From: Planctomycetota bacterium
GTDB taxonomy: Bacteria > Planctomycetota > PUPC01 > DSUN01
DNA length: 17,408 bases
Reading direction: 5' to 3'
Assembly: GCA_016872875.1 (NCBI GenBank)
Contig: VGYW01000159.1
Span: 1-17,408 of the forward strand
Part shown: positions 11,387 to 17,408 of the stretch, piece after piece
Layout of the letters: each line of letters opens with the position of its first letter
Position numbering within the stretch: position 1 is the stretch's first letter
Notes under the pieces: generated by a model
What the model was told of the DNA's origin: nothing
Seen by the model: the letters and a program-made list of their open reading frames with translations, nothing else
Databases searched by the model: none
Made by a program: the position numbers and the translations under genes

Positions 11387-14326
11387 ATGCGAGTGTATGC
11401 CTGCGCGATACTTCTGGCCAGCATGGGGTCGCCCGCGGCCGCCGGGAGGTTCGATGGCCGACTGGCCGTCGAGGACTTCGAGGCGTTCGTCTGGGGCGAG
11501 GACTGGGCGACGGTGCAGTTCTCGCCCGGCGCCGACCCGCGGATGAAGGCGGAACGCGAGACCGTCCACTCGGGCCGCCAGGCCTGCCGCCTGGACCTGC
11601 CGCCAGGCGAGACGCTCACGCTCGTGCCTCAGCAGGGCACGCGCTTCGTGGGCAAGGGGGAGAAGCCGCCGCTGCCCCTGCCCGGAACGCCTGGCCGCGT
11701 GGGGCTGTGGGTCCACGGCCAACGCTCCGGGCACAGGATATGGCTGCGCCTGCTCGACGCGGCGGGGAAGACGCACGAGCTTGCGCTTGGGGCAGTGGAC
11801 TTCGAGGGGTGGCGGCTGATCGAGGCGCGGACGCTCGGCCTGCCCGCGCCGCTCGCGCTCGCCGCAATCGTCCTCCGCGGCGGCGAGGGGTCCCTGGTTA
11901 TTGACGACCTCACTGTTGCGACCTCCTCCAACGCGCCGCTCCACCTGAGCCTTCAACCGCCGACGGACCGCGGCGACTTCGTGGAGGGGCGGCCGATCGA
12001 GTTCCGCGTCTCCGTGCAATCGCTCGCGGAAGAGCCAATCGAGGGGGTGGGGGAGCTGGCGGCCTTCGAGGCGGCCTCGCCGGGCGTGAGGGCGGCCAAT
12101 GCCCGTTTCCGCTTCCGCGCCTCGGCCGCCGAGCCGTTCGCCAAGAGCCTGCGGCTGCGCCTGCCCCCCGGAGTTCACAGGCTGGAAGCCTGTGCCACCA
12201 TAGACCCCTCAACTTCTGGTGGCACAGGCGTCACGCCTGTGTCCCGGCAAGTGGTGGTGCATCCCGAGGCGCCGCGGGCGCCAGAGCGGGCGCTTCGCGC
12301 CATCCGCGCCTTCGGGCAGGGGGATGAGGCGCTGCGCGTCGTAGAGAGCGCGTTCTCCCCCGCCCTGGTGGCGGAGGCGGCGGGGGACAGGCTGACGCTC
12401 TTCCGCGGCCTGGCGGAGGAGGGCCTGAGGCCGCCCGAGCAACTGCTTGCGCGCGTGGCGCCGCGGAGCATGGAGCTCCTGGAGCCGTGGATTCTCCTCT
12501 GGTTCGGCGCCGCACCCGAATGGAAGGGGGTGAGAATGTGGGCGGGGCCTCCGCGCCCCGCGTGGGGCGGGGACCGCTTGCCGATGGAGGAGAAGACGCG
12601 GGGCAGAGACGCCCCGCCCACACCCGAGAGCGCGCCCTGTCCGACTTTCGACGTCCCGTTTCTCGTGGTCCTCGACCAGGCCCCGGTGTCGTGGACGACG
12701 GAAGGCGGGCTTGAGCTGCGGTTCCGGCGGCGCGGCGTGCGGGCCGCCGTCGGGCCGGTGTTCGGCATCAGGCGGCTGGACCCCGCCGAGACGACGGCCT
12801 GGCACGGCACGGTGGAGACGATTGGGGCAGTCTCGAAGATGTGCCGCTGGTGGACGCCGCTCCTGAGCGCGGTGCCCGTGGACGTGACCGAGCAGTTCCG
12901 GGTGGACGCCGAGCGCGACGCGGTGGAGGTGCGGGTTCGCTTCGATTTCCTGGAGTCACGCGGGGGGCTGGGCGTGGCGCCGCGTCGGGCGGCCCCGGTG
13001 CCGCCGCTCCTGATGCTGGCGCGGCAGGGGGGGCTGCCGGTCCGCTTCTCGAAGGAGCCCGTGCCCACGGGCTGCTGGACGTCGGTCGGCCCGTACTGGG
13101 TGGTGCCCGACGCCGACGGCTACACCTACACGGTGTCGGGCCTGCTGCGGTTCGTGCTGAGCGCGGTGGCCGACGTGCCGCCCGGCGTCCCAGGGGCACA
13201 GGTGTCGCTCGCGCGCGACTACAGGAGCCTGTCCGACGACGCGGCGAAGATCCCCTTCTGGGTCGCCCACGGGGGCGCGGCGGGCAGGCACGCCTCCGAA
13301 GCGCTCGCCAGGCTCATGCTCGCCCCCGACAACGCCCGCTACGCCTACGACGCGGGCAGCCGCCGCCTGCGTGCCTGGGACGGGTTGCTGGCTCACAATG
13401 AGGGCGATGAGGCGGCGGCCCCCTTCGCCGCCGAGCTCCTCCAGGGCTGCTGGTACGCCGGCCTGCACGCGGGGGCCTGGGACGCCTTGCGGCCACGATG
13501 GCGCCAGGCCAAGGCGTTCCGCGAGACCCTCGTTGGGCAGGACGACTGGGCGACCCTCGGCGTCGGCTCGGGCCAGGGGTGGGCGGACCTGCGGCTCGAC
13601 GCGGCGCTCTACTCCGCACGCCTGGCCACGCGGCTCGGGGACGCCGACGACTACACGCAGGGCTGCGCCCAGGCGGTGAAGCTCATGGTCGCCGCCTACG
13701 CCCTGGCGGCGATGGCGCCGAAGTACGTGGCCGAGCTCGGCCCCTGGCCCGGCCTCGCCGAGCAGCAGGGCAGGGCCATCGGCCGGTGCGCGCCCGGCAG
13801 CGTGGGCTTCGCCCCCGGCCCCCCGCCGTTCATGACTACGCCGAGCGATGGCGGCTACGCCTTCGCCGCGGAGTTCCTGGGCGAGTACTACAGGGAGCGG
13901 TTCCACGGGGGGCCGCTCGACTACTTCGGTCGCAGCCCGGCCGAGTGGTCGGAGCGGCTCTTCGTGAGCCTGGGCGGGCCGGACGCCGGCAAGCGCTTCC
14001 GCCCCGCGGCGCCGCCGGCCGGGCCGTTCGCCACGAACTACGTCTGCTCCGTGGAGCCTGGGCGGGACGGCTGGCCGGCGCTCGTGTGGCACTCGCACCG
14101 CGCGCCGGCGGGTGGGCCGCTGGGCTTCGGCAGCATCGGCACGGCGCCGGACGCGAAGGGCCGCCTCCTGCGCCGCGAGGCGGTCCGGCCCTGGCTGCGC
14201 CTCTCCGCCTACGCCGCTAGCGAAGCCCCACAACCTCCCAGAGAACCGACGCCCCCACCGCCACCAAAGCCAAAGCTCCCACCAGCGGAAGTAGGCCCCG
14301 GTATACCCGACCGAAGTCTGCCTTGA
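11387..14326 (+). CDS. Large secreted protein with N-terminal jelly-roll and C-terminal helical (possible alpha/alpha-barrel) region
   Basis: The 979-aa product has a signal peptide (VYACAILLASMGSPAAAG). Residues about 22-180 form a beta-sandwich resembling carbohydrate-binding modules (VEDFEAFVWGEDWATVQFSP, ending GSLVIDDLTVAT). A beta-rich, Ig-like middle part follows. From about residue 620 to 940 the text is helical with repeated tryptophans and aromatic residues (RLRAWDGLLAHNEGDEA, YAGLHAGAWDALRPRW, GGYAFAAEFLGEYYRERF), possibly a six-hairpin-type barrel. No family or catalytic residue is recognised. ATG 11387 fits GGGAGG at 11371-11376; the ATG at 11378 is too close. Two palindromic elements lie in frame (residues about 264-285 and 384-412). 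The last 36 residues (proline-rich PTPPPPPKPK) overlap the opposing transporter gene and are probably a run-on tail. Confidence 0.82.
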   Translation: MRVYACAILLASMGSPAAAGRFDGRLAVEDFEAFVWGEDWATVQFSPGADPRMKAERETVHSGRQACRLDLPPGETLTLVPQQGTRFVGKGEKPPLPLPGTPGRVGLWVHGQRSGHRIWLRLLDAAGKTHELALGAVDFEGWRLIEARTLGLPAPLALAAIVLRGGEGSLVIDDLTVATSSNAPLHLSLQPPTDRGDFVEGRPIEFRVSVQSLAEEPIEGVGELAAFEAASPGVRAANARFRFRASAAEPFAKSLRLRLPPGVHRLEACATIDPSTSGGTGVTPVSRQVVVHPEAPRAPERALRAIRAFGQGDEALRVVESAFSPALVAEAAGDRLTLFRGLAEEGLRPPEQLLARVAPRSMELLEPWILLWFGAAPEWKGVRMWAGPPRPAWGGDRLPMEEKTRGRDAPPTPESAPCPTFDVPFLVVLDQAPVSWTTEGGLELRFRRRGVRAAVGPVFGIRRLDPAETTAWHGTVETIGAVSKMCRWWTPLLSAVPVDVTEQFRVDAERDAVEVRVRFDFLESRGGLGVAPRRAAPVPPLLMLARQGGLPVRFSKEPVPTGCWTSVGPYWVVPDADGYTYTVSGLLRFVLSAVADVPPGVPGAQVSLARDYRSLSDDAAKIPFWVAHGGAAGRHASEALARLMLAPDNARYAYDAGSRRLRAWDGLLAHNEGDEAAAPFAAELLQGCWYAGLHAGAWDALRPRWRQAKAFRETLVGQDDWATLGVGSGQGWADLRLDAALYSARLATRLGDADDYTQGCAQAVKLMVAAYALAAMAPKYVAELGPWPGLAEQQGRAIGRCAPGSVGFAPGPPPFMTTPSDGGYAFAAEFLGEYYRERFHGGPLDYFGRSPAEWSERLFVSLGGPDAGKRFRPAAPPAGPFATNYVCSVEPGRDGWPALVWHSHRAPAGGPLGFGSIGTAPDAKGRLLRREAVRPWLRLSAYAASEAPQPPREPTPPPPPKPKLPPAEVGPGIPDRSLP
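12176..12241. repeat. Double-hairpin element in frame within the large secreted protein gene, first copy
   Basis: The 25-bp arms (12176-12200 and 12217-12241) are inverted copies with three mismatches. The left is CACAGGC-tggaa-GCCTGTG followed by CCACCA; the right is TGGTGG followed by CACAGGC-gtcac-GCCTGTG. Each arm is itself a hairpin. The peptide made is RLEACAT...GGTGVTPV, unrelated to the surrounding sandwich sequence. I recall similar strings (RRDACAT, GTGVTPV) recurring in conceptual translations from planctomycetes and relatives; this is memory, not a search. Confidence 0.9.
12538..12621. repeat. Double-hairpin element in frame within the large secreted protein gene, second copy
   Basis: The 24-bp arms (12538-12561, GTGGGCGGGGCCTCCGCG...; 12598-12621, GCGGGGCAGAGACGCCCCGC...) pair at 20 of 24 positions, around a 36-bp centre. 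Each arm is a smaller hairpin (GCGGGGC...GCCCCGC). The encoded peptide (RMWAGPPRPAWGG...RGRDAPPTPE) is proline/arginine-rich and unlike its neighbours. The reading frame is kept. Confidence 0.85.
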
Positions 14327-15527
14327 AATACTCGCGGCTGAGCACCAGGCACAGGTGCACGGGCGAGAGCAGCACGCCGAACAGCCCGCCCGCGTAGGCG
14401 AAGGCCATCAGGCCGTAGTGGATGGTCGTCCCCTCCACGATCAGCGGCACGAGCACCCTGAAGCACATGCCCACCGTGGCCGGCATGTAGCCTGTCAGCA
14501 GCCCCACAACGAACGGCACGGCGAACAGGAGCACGAGGGGCGGCACGCCCCACCCCGCGAAGAGCCCGGGCAGCGCACGCGCCACGCCGTAGGCGTCGAG
14601 CATCTGCCCGAACGCCATCACGCCGTAGACGAGCAGGACCATCTGCACCTGCACCGTGGCGCGAAGGAGCTTGGCCACGTCGCGCCACGTGGCGCGGCTC
14701 AGGATGAGGAAGAGCGGGTTCACGACCACGAGCGCCACGAGGAGCGCCGTCTGCGTCGGCAGCGCGACGGCCAGCTTGAAGTATGACGCCACGGAGAGCG
14801 CCGCGGTGATGAGGATGATGACGGCGACCGGCCAGACGCCGGAGAGGAGCGCCCGCCAGTTCCCCTCCGTGGCCCGCGTCTCCGACGCGGACTCATGAGC
14901 CGGGAGCTTGACGTGGCGCAGGCAGAAGACGATGCCGATGGCGATTGCGCCGATGGTGAAGGGCGAGGCGGCGAGGATGGTGGTGCCCAGCGGCGCGCGC
15001 ACGATGGCCGACGCGAACAGTATCCCCGGGTAAAGCGGCCAGGTCCACTCCCACACGTGGCGGAACCAGTAGTTGATCAGCGTGCGGTCCTCGTTCGGCA
15101 TGTCGAGGTCGCGGGTGAGCTCGCCGACCATCGGGGCCGAGAAGAGCGCGCCGCCGGGCATCGGCAGAAGGCCCACGAAGGCCGGGGCCACCGCCATCGC
15201 CGCCCGCCTGTCCCGCAGCAGGCCCTTCAGCGCGCCCATCAGCCTGTCCAGGCTCGCCGCGTGGCGCAGGGCGTGGCCCAGGAACTGGATGAAGAGCACG
15301 AGGGCCACCAGCTCGAGCGTTTGGCGGTCAATCGCCGCCTTTCCGAGGTTCTTCGCCACGCCGCCGAGAGCCGGCCACAGCCCGCGCGGGAGGTTCTGCC
15401 ACCGCACCCCAAAGAGCAGCCCCAGCGCCACCGCCCCGCCAACCAGCGCGTAGCTGACATCCACCCGACGACGTATCAGATAGACCATCAGTGCGAAGAC
15501 GGTGGCCAGGGAGACGCACTCAAACAA
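14217..15527 (-). CDS. DUF401 family integral membrane protein, putative transporter
   Basis: The 436-aa protein is hydrophobic throughout, with about ten or more predicted membrane helices. Landmarks typical of the DUF401 (TIGR00529) family are VALVLFIQFLGHALRHAASL, FVGLLPMPGGALFSAPMVGE, INYWFRHVWEWTWPLYPGI and LLTGYMPATVGMCFRVLVPL. The family resembles ion-transporter-superfamily permeases; no substrate is established that I know of. The start is TTG at 15527, chosen because GGAG lies 9 nt upstream; ATG 15488 is an alternative that would trim 13 residues. Its 3' end overlaps the converging gene at 11387-14326 by 110 bp. The upstream neighbour on the same strand is the PQQ-like propeller gene, 197 bp away across a large palindrome, so co-transcription is uncertain. 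Confidence 0.86.
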   Translation of the reverse strand: MFECVSLATVFALMVYLIRRRVDVSYALVGGAVALGLLFGVRWQNLPRGLWPALGGVAKNLGKAAIDRQTLELVALVLFIQFLGHALRHAASLDRLMGALKGLLRDRRAAMAVAPAFVGLLPMPGGALFSAPMVGELTRDLDMPNEDRTLINYWFRHVWEWTWPLYPGILFASAIVRAPLGTTILAASPFTIGAIAIGIVFCLRHVKLPAHESASETRATEGNWRALLSGVWPVAVIILITAALSVASYFKLAVALPTQTALLVALVVVNPLFLILSRATWRDVAKLLRATVQVQMVLLVYGVMAFGQMLDAYGVARALPGLFAGWGVPPLVLLFAVPFVVGLLTGYMPATVGMCFRVLVPLIVEGTTIHYGLMAFAYAGGLFGVLLSPVHLCLVLSREYFKADFGRVYRGLLPLVGALALVAVGASVLWEVVGLR

Positions 15528-15561
15528 AGGCTGTGACTCCGGGAGGCGAGGGATCGAATTG

Positions 15562-15725
15562 TGGAGGATGGATGGATGAATGGATGGGTGGATGGGTGAA
15601 GCTGGGAAGAGTGAGAGTGAAAGTGAAAGCGAAGAAGAGAGCGATTCGCGTTCGGCCTTTCCCCTTCACTTTCACTTTTCCCTCTCACTCCTCGTCCATT
15701 CATCCACCCATCCAATCATCCTCTC
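15562..15725. repeat. GGATG-family long palindrome, copy 2
   Basis: The left arm (about 15562-15632) is a run of GGATG units followed by GAGTGAGAGTGAAAGTGAAA. The right arm (about 15664-15725) is the mirrored complement, CTTCACTTTCACTTTTCCCT and then CATTCATCCACCCATCC units. The pairing is imperfect and extends over some 60 bp around a loop of about 30 nt. It begins at the stop codon of the propeller gene and ends about 35 bp before the DUF401 start, filling the intergenic gap. It may terminate transcription or protect the upstream mRNA. Both arms are low-complexity, so replication slippage between arms is likely. Confidence 0.85.
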
Positions 15726-17013
15726 ATTTCCCAGCGAGCGCAAGAAGTTGGGTCCGGGTGCGGAGGAACATCAGGCCGTTGGCAACGGCGGGCGTGGCGA
15801 AGCTCGGCTCGCCGAGCGGAACCCGGGCGAGGAGCTCGAACTTGTCGCCCGCGGCCAGGACGAACACCTCACCGTTCTTTGCAATGCAGTAGAGCCGCCC
15901 GTCCACCCACACGGGCGAGCCGTAGAAGGCGGCGGGCACCTTCTCGCGCCAGACCTGCTCGCCGGTCTCCACGTTGTGGCACGCCACGGTGCCGTTATCC
16001 GACCAGAGGAACAGCCGTCCGTCCTTGACGATTGGCGTGGGGACGAGCGGGACGGGTGCCTTGATCTGCCACGCGGTCTTCGGCTCGACGCCCTTAGCCT
16101 TGAGGCCCGGCCGCGCCGCGACCCACAGCACGCCAGCCACCCCCGCCCCGTAGCCGGCGATGGCCAGGCCCGGCGCCACGACGGGCGAGGCGACGCAGCG
16201 GTCGCGGAACATCCCGCCCACCTCCCAGTTCACCGCCCCCGTCGCGAGGTCCACCCCCGTGATGCCGTGGGCCGTGCTGGACAGGATGAGCTCGGGCTTG
16301 CCGTCGAGGGACTGCCCGACGCAGGGGGTGGAGTAGGCCGACATCTTCGTCGTCCGCTCCAGCGTCCAGCGCGTCTCGCCCGTCTTGCGGTCGAGGGCGA
16401 CGATCGAGCTCTTGCCGGCCGGAATGGTGGGGTTCGGGCCATACATGCTCGGAATCAGTTTGGGGTCCTCCTGGTCGTTTGGAAGGACGACCAGGCCATC
16501 GGCGATGATGGGGGAGAAGCCGGTGCCGTGGTTGCCCACGTAGGCTCCGAGGCTGCGGCGCCAGACCTCCTTCCCCTCGTTGTCGAGGGCGAGGAGCACC
16601 ACCTCGTTGGGCGTGGAGAGCGCGATGGCCACGCCATCGGCGTCGGCGGCGGGGCTGGCCGCGGCGTAGGCGTTGTCCCCGTGCATTCGGAACGGCTTGG
16701 TCGGGTAGTCGCGCTGCCAGAGGGTCTTGCCGGTCGCGGCGTCGAGGCACAGGATCATCCGGAGCGCCGTCTTCGGCTCGCAGGACGTGATGAAGAGGCG
16801 GCTGCCCCAGACGACGGGCGAGGAGTGCCCCATCCCCGGCAGCTTCACCCGCCACTTGTAGTCCTGCTCTGTCCACTTCGCTGGGATGCCCTTCGCGTCG
16901 CTGATCCCCGTCCCGTTCGGCCCGCGGAACCGCGGCCAATTGCTCTCCCCGGCGCGCAAGTAGGCAACTGTCGGCAACAGCAGGGCGACAAGGGGCAACG
17001 TTGGGCGTGTCAT
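15724..17013 (-). CDS. Secreted PQQ-like beta-propeller repeat protein
   Basis: The 429-aa product starts with a signal peptide (TLPLVALLLPTVAYLRAGES). The planctomycete-style opening NWPRFRGPNGTGISD follows, and then repeated propeller blades: LCLDAATGKTLWQRDYP, LALDNEGKEVWRRSLGAYVG, VALDRKTGETRWTLERTTK, TGVDLATGAVNWEVGG and HNVETGEQVWREKVPAAF. These are PQQ-type W-motif blades (PF13360-like), as in quinoproteins and BamB. No dehydrogenase metal or cysteine motif is seen, so a scaffold or binding role is more likely than catalysis. The frame stays open to 17301, but ATG 17013 is chosen because the signal peptide begins there. The ribosome site is weak (GCGAG). The stop at 15724 falls in the end of a long palindrome. 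Confidence 0.9.
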   Translation of the reverse strand: MTRPTLPLVALLLPTVAYLRAGESNWPRFRGPNGTGISDAKGIPAKWTEQDYKWRVKLPGMGHSSPVVWGSRLFITSCEPKTALRMILCLDAATGKTLWQRDYPTKPFRMHGDNAYAAASPAADADGVAIALSTPNEVVLLALDNEGKEVWRRSLGAYVGNHGTGFSPIIADGLVVLPNDQEDPKLIPSMYGPNPTIPAGKSSIVALDRKTGETRWTLERTTKMSAYSTPCVGQSLDGKPELILSSTAHGITGVDLATGAVNWEVGGMFRDRCVASPVVAPGLAIAGYGAGVAGVLWVAARPGLKAKGVEPKTAWQIKAPVPLVPTPIVKDGRLFLWSDNGTVACHNVETGEQVWREKVPAAFYGSPVWVDGRLYCIAKNGEVFVLAAGDKFELLARVPLGEPSFATPAVANGLMFLRTRTQLLALAGK

Positions 17014-17164
17014 CTCGCACTCGCTGGCGCGATCGTGAGGGGGCTCCGTCGGCGCCCGGTGGTAAGGGGGCAAGAGCAACCGGCCTTGGGCCGGGCTTGA
17101 AGTCTGAGCGGTGCCGGGCGAATCGGTGACTGCGTTGAGCTGCCCACACCGAATAGCCACACCT

Positions 17165-17193
17165 ACCCTAGCCGTTTGCGCTCCCGGTGTCAA
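17165..17193 (-). promoter_or_regulatory. Sigma70-like promoter for the propeller gene
   Basis: On the minus strand, TTGACA (17193-17188) and TAGGGT (17170-17165) are 17 bp apart. The leader to ATG 17013 would be about 145 nt. The -10 box is the weaker part. Confidence 0.5.
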
Positions 17194-17243
17194 GCCGCAC
17201 CGGTGTGACGAGTATGGCCCCCAATTCTGGTGAACTACTCCGG

Positions 17244-17408
17244 AGCCCCGACAGGGGCGTACTATAGCAGCCCAGGGCGAAGCCCTGCTCTTTGCCCACA
17301 TCTCGGGGCCTTGTAGCCCGCCGACGCGGGCGACCCAGCCGTAGCCCAGGGCGACCGAAGGGAGCCCTGGGATCGCGCGTCCCCCCCATCCAAGCCCCCG
17401 AAGGGGGC
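17244..17408. repeat. Hairpin-chain repeat, right edge
   Basis: Successive small hairpins are GCCCC-gaca-GGGGC (17245-17257), CAGGGC-gaa-GCCCTG (17273-17287), CCCGC-cga-CGCGGG (about 17319-17330), the 27-bp unit at 17345-17371 that is identical to 22-48, and GCCCCC-gaa-GGGGGC ending at 17408. The 64 bp from 17345 to the end align along their length with 22-90 at the left edge, in the same orientation, with some substitutions and small gaps. Confidence 0.85.

Larger units (their letters stand above)
17014..17408. other. Leader of the propeller gene and hairpin-chain DNA, no gene
   Basis: This stretch has no credible gene on either strand. It holds the propeller gene's leader of about 145 nt and its promoter (17165-17193). 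From about 17240 to the edge it holds the hairpin-chain repeat also seen at the left end of the window. Confidence 0.7.

Noticed and set aside
17014..17301. N-terminal extension of the propeller protein to 17301
   Set aside because: The extra 96 codons lack protein character and precede a clear signal peptide at 17013; a promoter lies inside them.
1..17408. tRNA, rRNA, riboswitch, transposase or integrase genes
   Set aside because: I looked for these and recognised none. Palindromes are abundant, but no mobile-element protein is encoded here.

Overview
The window is GC-rich bacterial DNA from what looks like an uncultured member of the Planctomycetes-Verrucomicrobia group, most likely a planctomycete. 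The grounds are the gene content: secreted jelly-roll proteins, a DUF2961/GH172 glycosidase, a PQQ-like propeller opening with WPRFRGPNG, a DUF401 transporter and a HEAT-DUF4375 protein. The DNA is also full of short palindromic repeats of a kind I associate with that group. This assignment is inference; there is no rRNA, tRNA or other phylogenetic marker here.

Layout. (1) 1-274: a chain of small GC-rich hairpins. (2) 275-2175: two oligopeptide/dipeptide ABC permeases of the DppB/DppC type, without a binding protein or ATPases in view. (3) 2327-4270: remains of a secreted carbohydrate-active enzyme. A first jelly-roll domain survives as its own short ORF (2390-3046). A GGATG-type hairpin follows, then a second jelly-roll joined to an incomplete clan-A-like glycosidase domain with a late frameshift (3094-4063). 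After that comes a signal-peptide gene start that is cut off by another palindrome (4187-4270). (4) 4271-5159: about 0.9 kb of noncoding DNA built of inverted repeat pairs. (5) 5242-6159: a lone gene fusing a jelly-roll-like N-terminus to a nucleoside-2-deoxyribosyltransferase/TIR-like domain. (6) 6427-7887 (-): a membrane-anchored HEAT-repeat/DUF4375 protein. (7) 7888-8708: a duplicated 63-bp 3' end of the GH172 gene, a doubtful frameshifted small ORF, and a four-unit hairpin array with an 80-82 bp period. (8) 8709-11255 (-) and 11387-14326 (+): divergent genes for a secreted GH172-like glycosidase and a large secreted jelly-roll protein. (9) 14217-15527 (-) and 15724-17013 (-): a DUF401 permease and a secreted PQQ-like beta-propeller, separated by a long imperfect palindrome. 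(10) 17014-17408: leader and promoter of the propeller gene, then the same hairpin chain as at the left edge.

The genes suggest a polysaccharide- and peptide-scavenging lifestyle: extracytoplasmic sugar-binding and sugar-cleaving proteins plus permeases. They do not form one clear operon. The most unusual feature is the density of palindromic elements, in at least six sequence families. Most are built as inverted pairs, and three of them lie in frame inside otherwise intact coding sequences. Five sigma70-like promoters with a 17-bp spacer are visible (before 2390, 5242 and 11387 on the plus strand, and before 7887 and 17013 on the minus strand).
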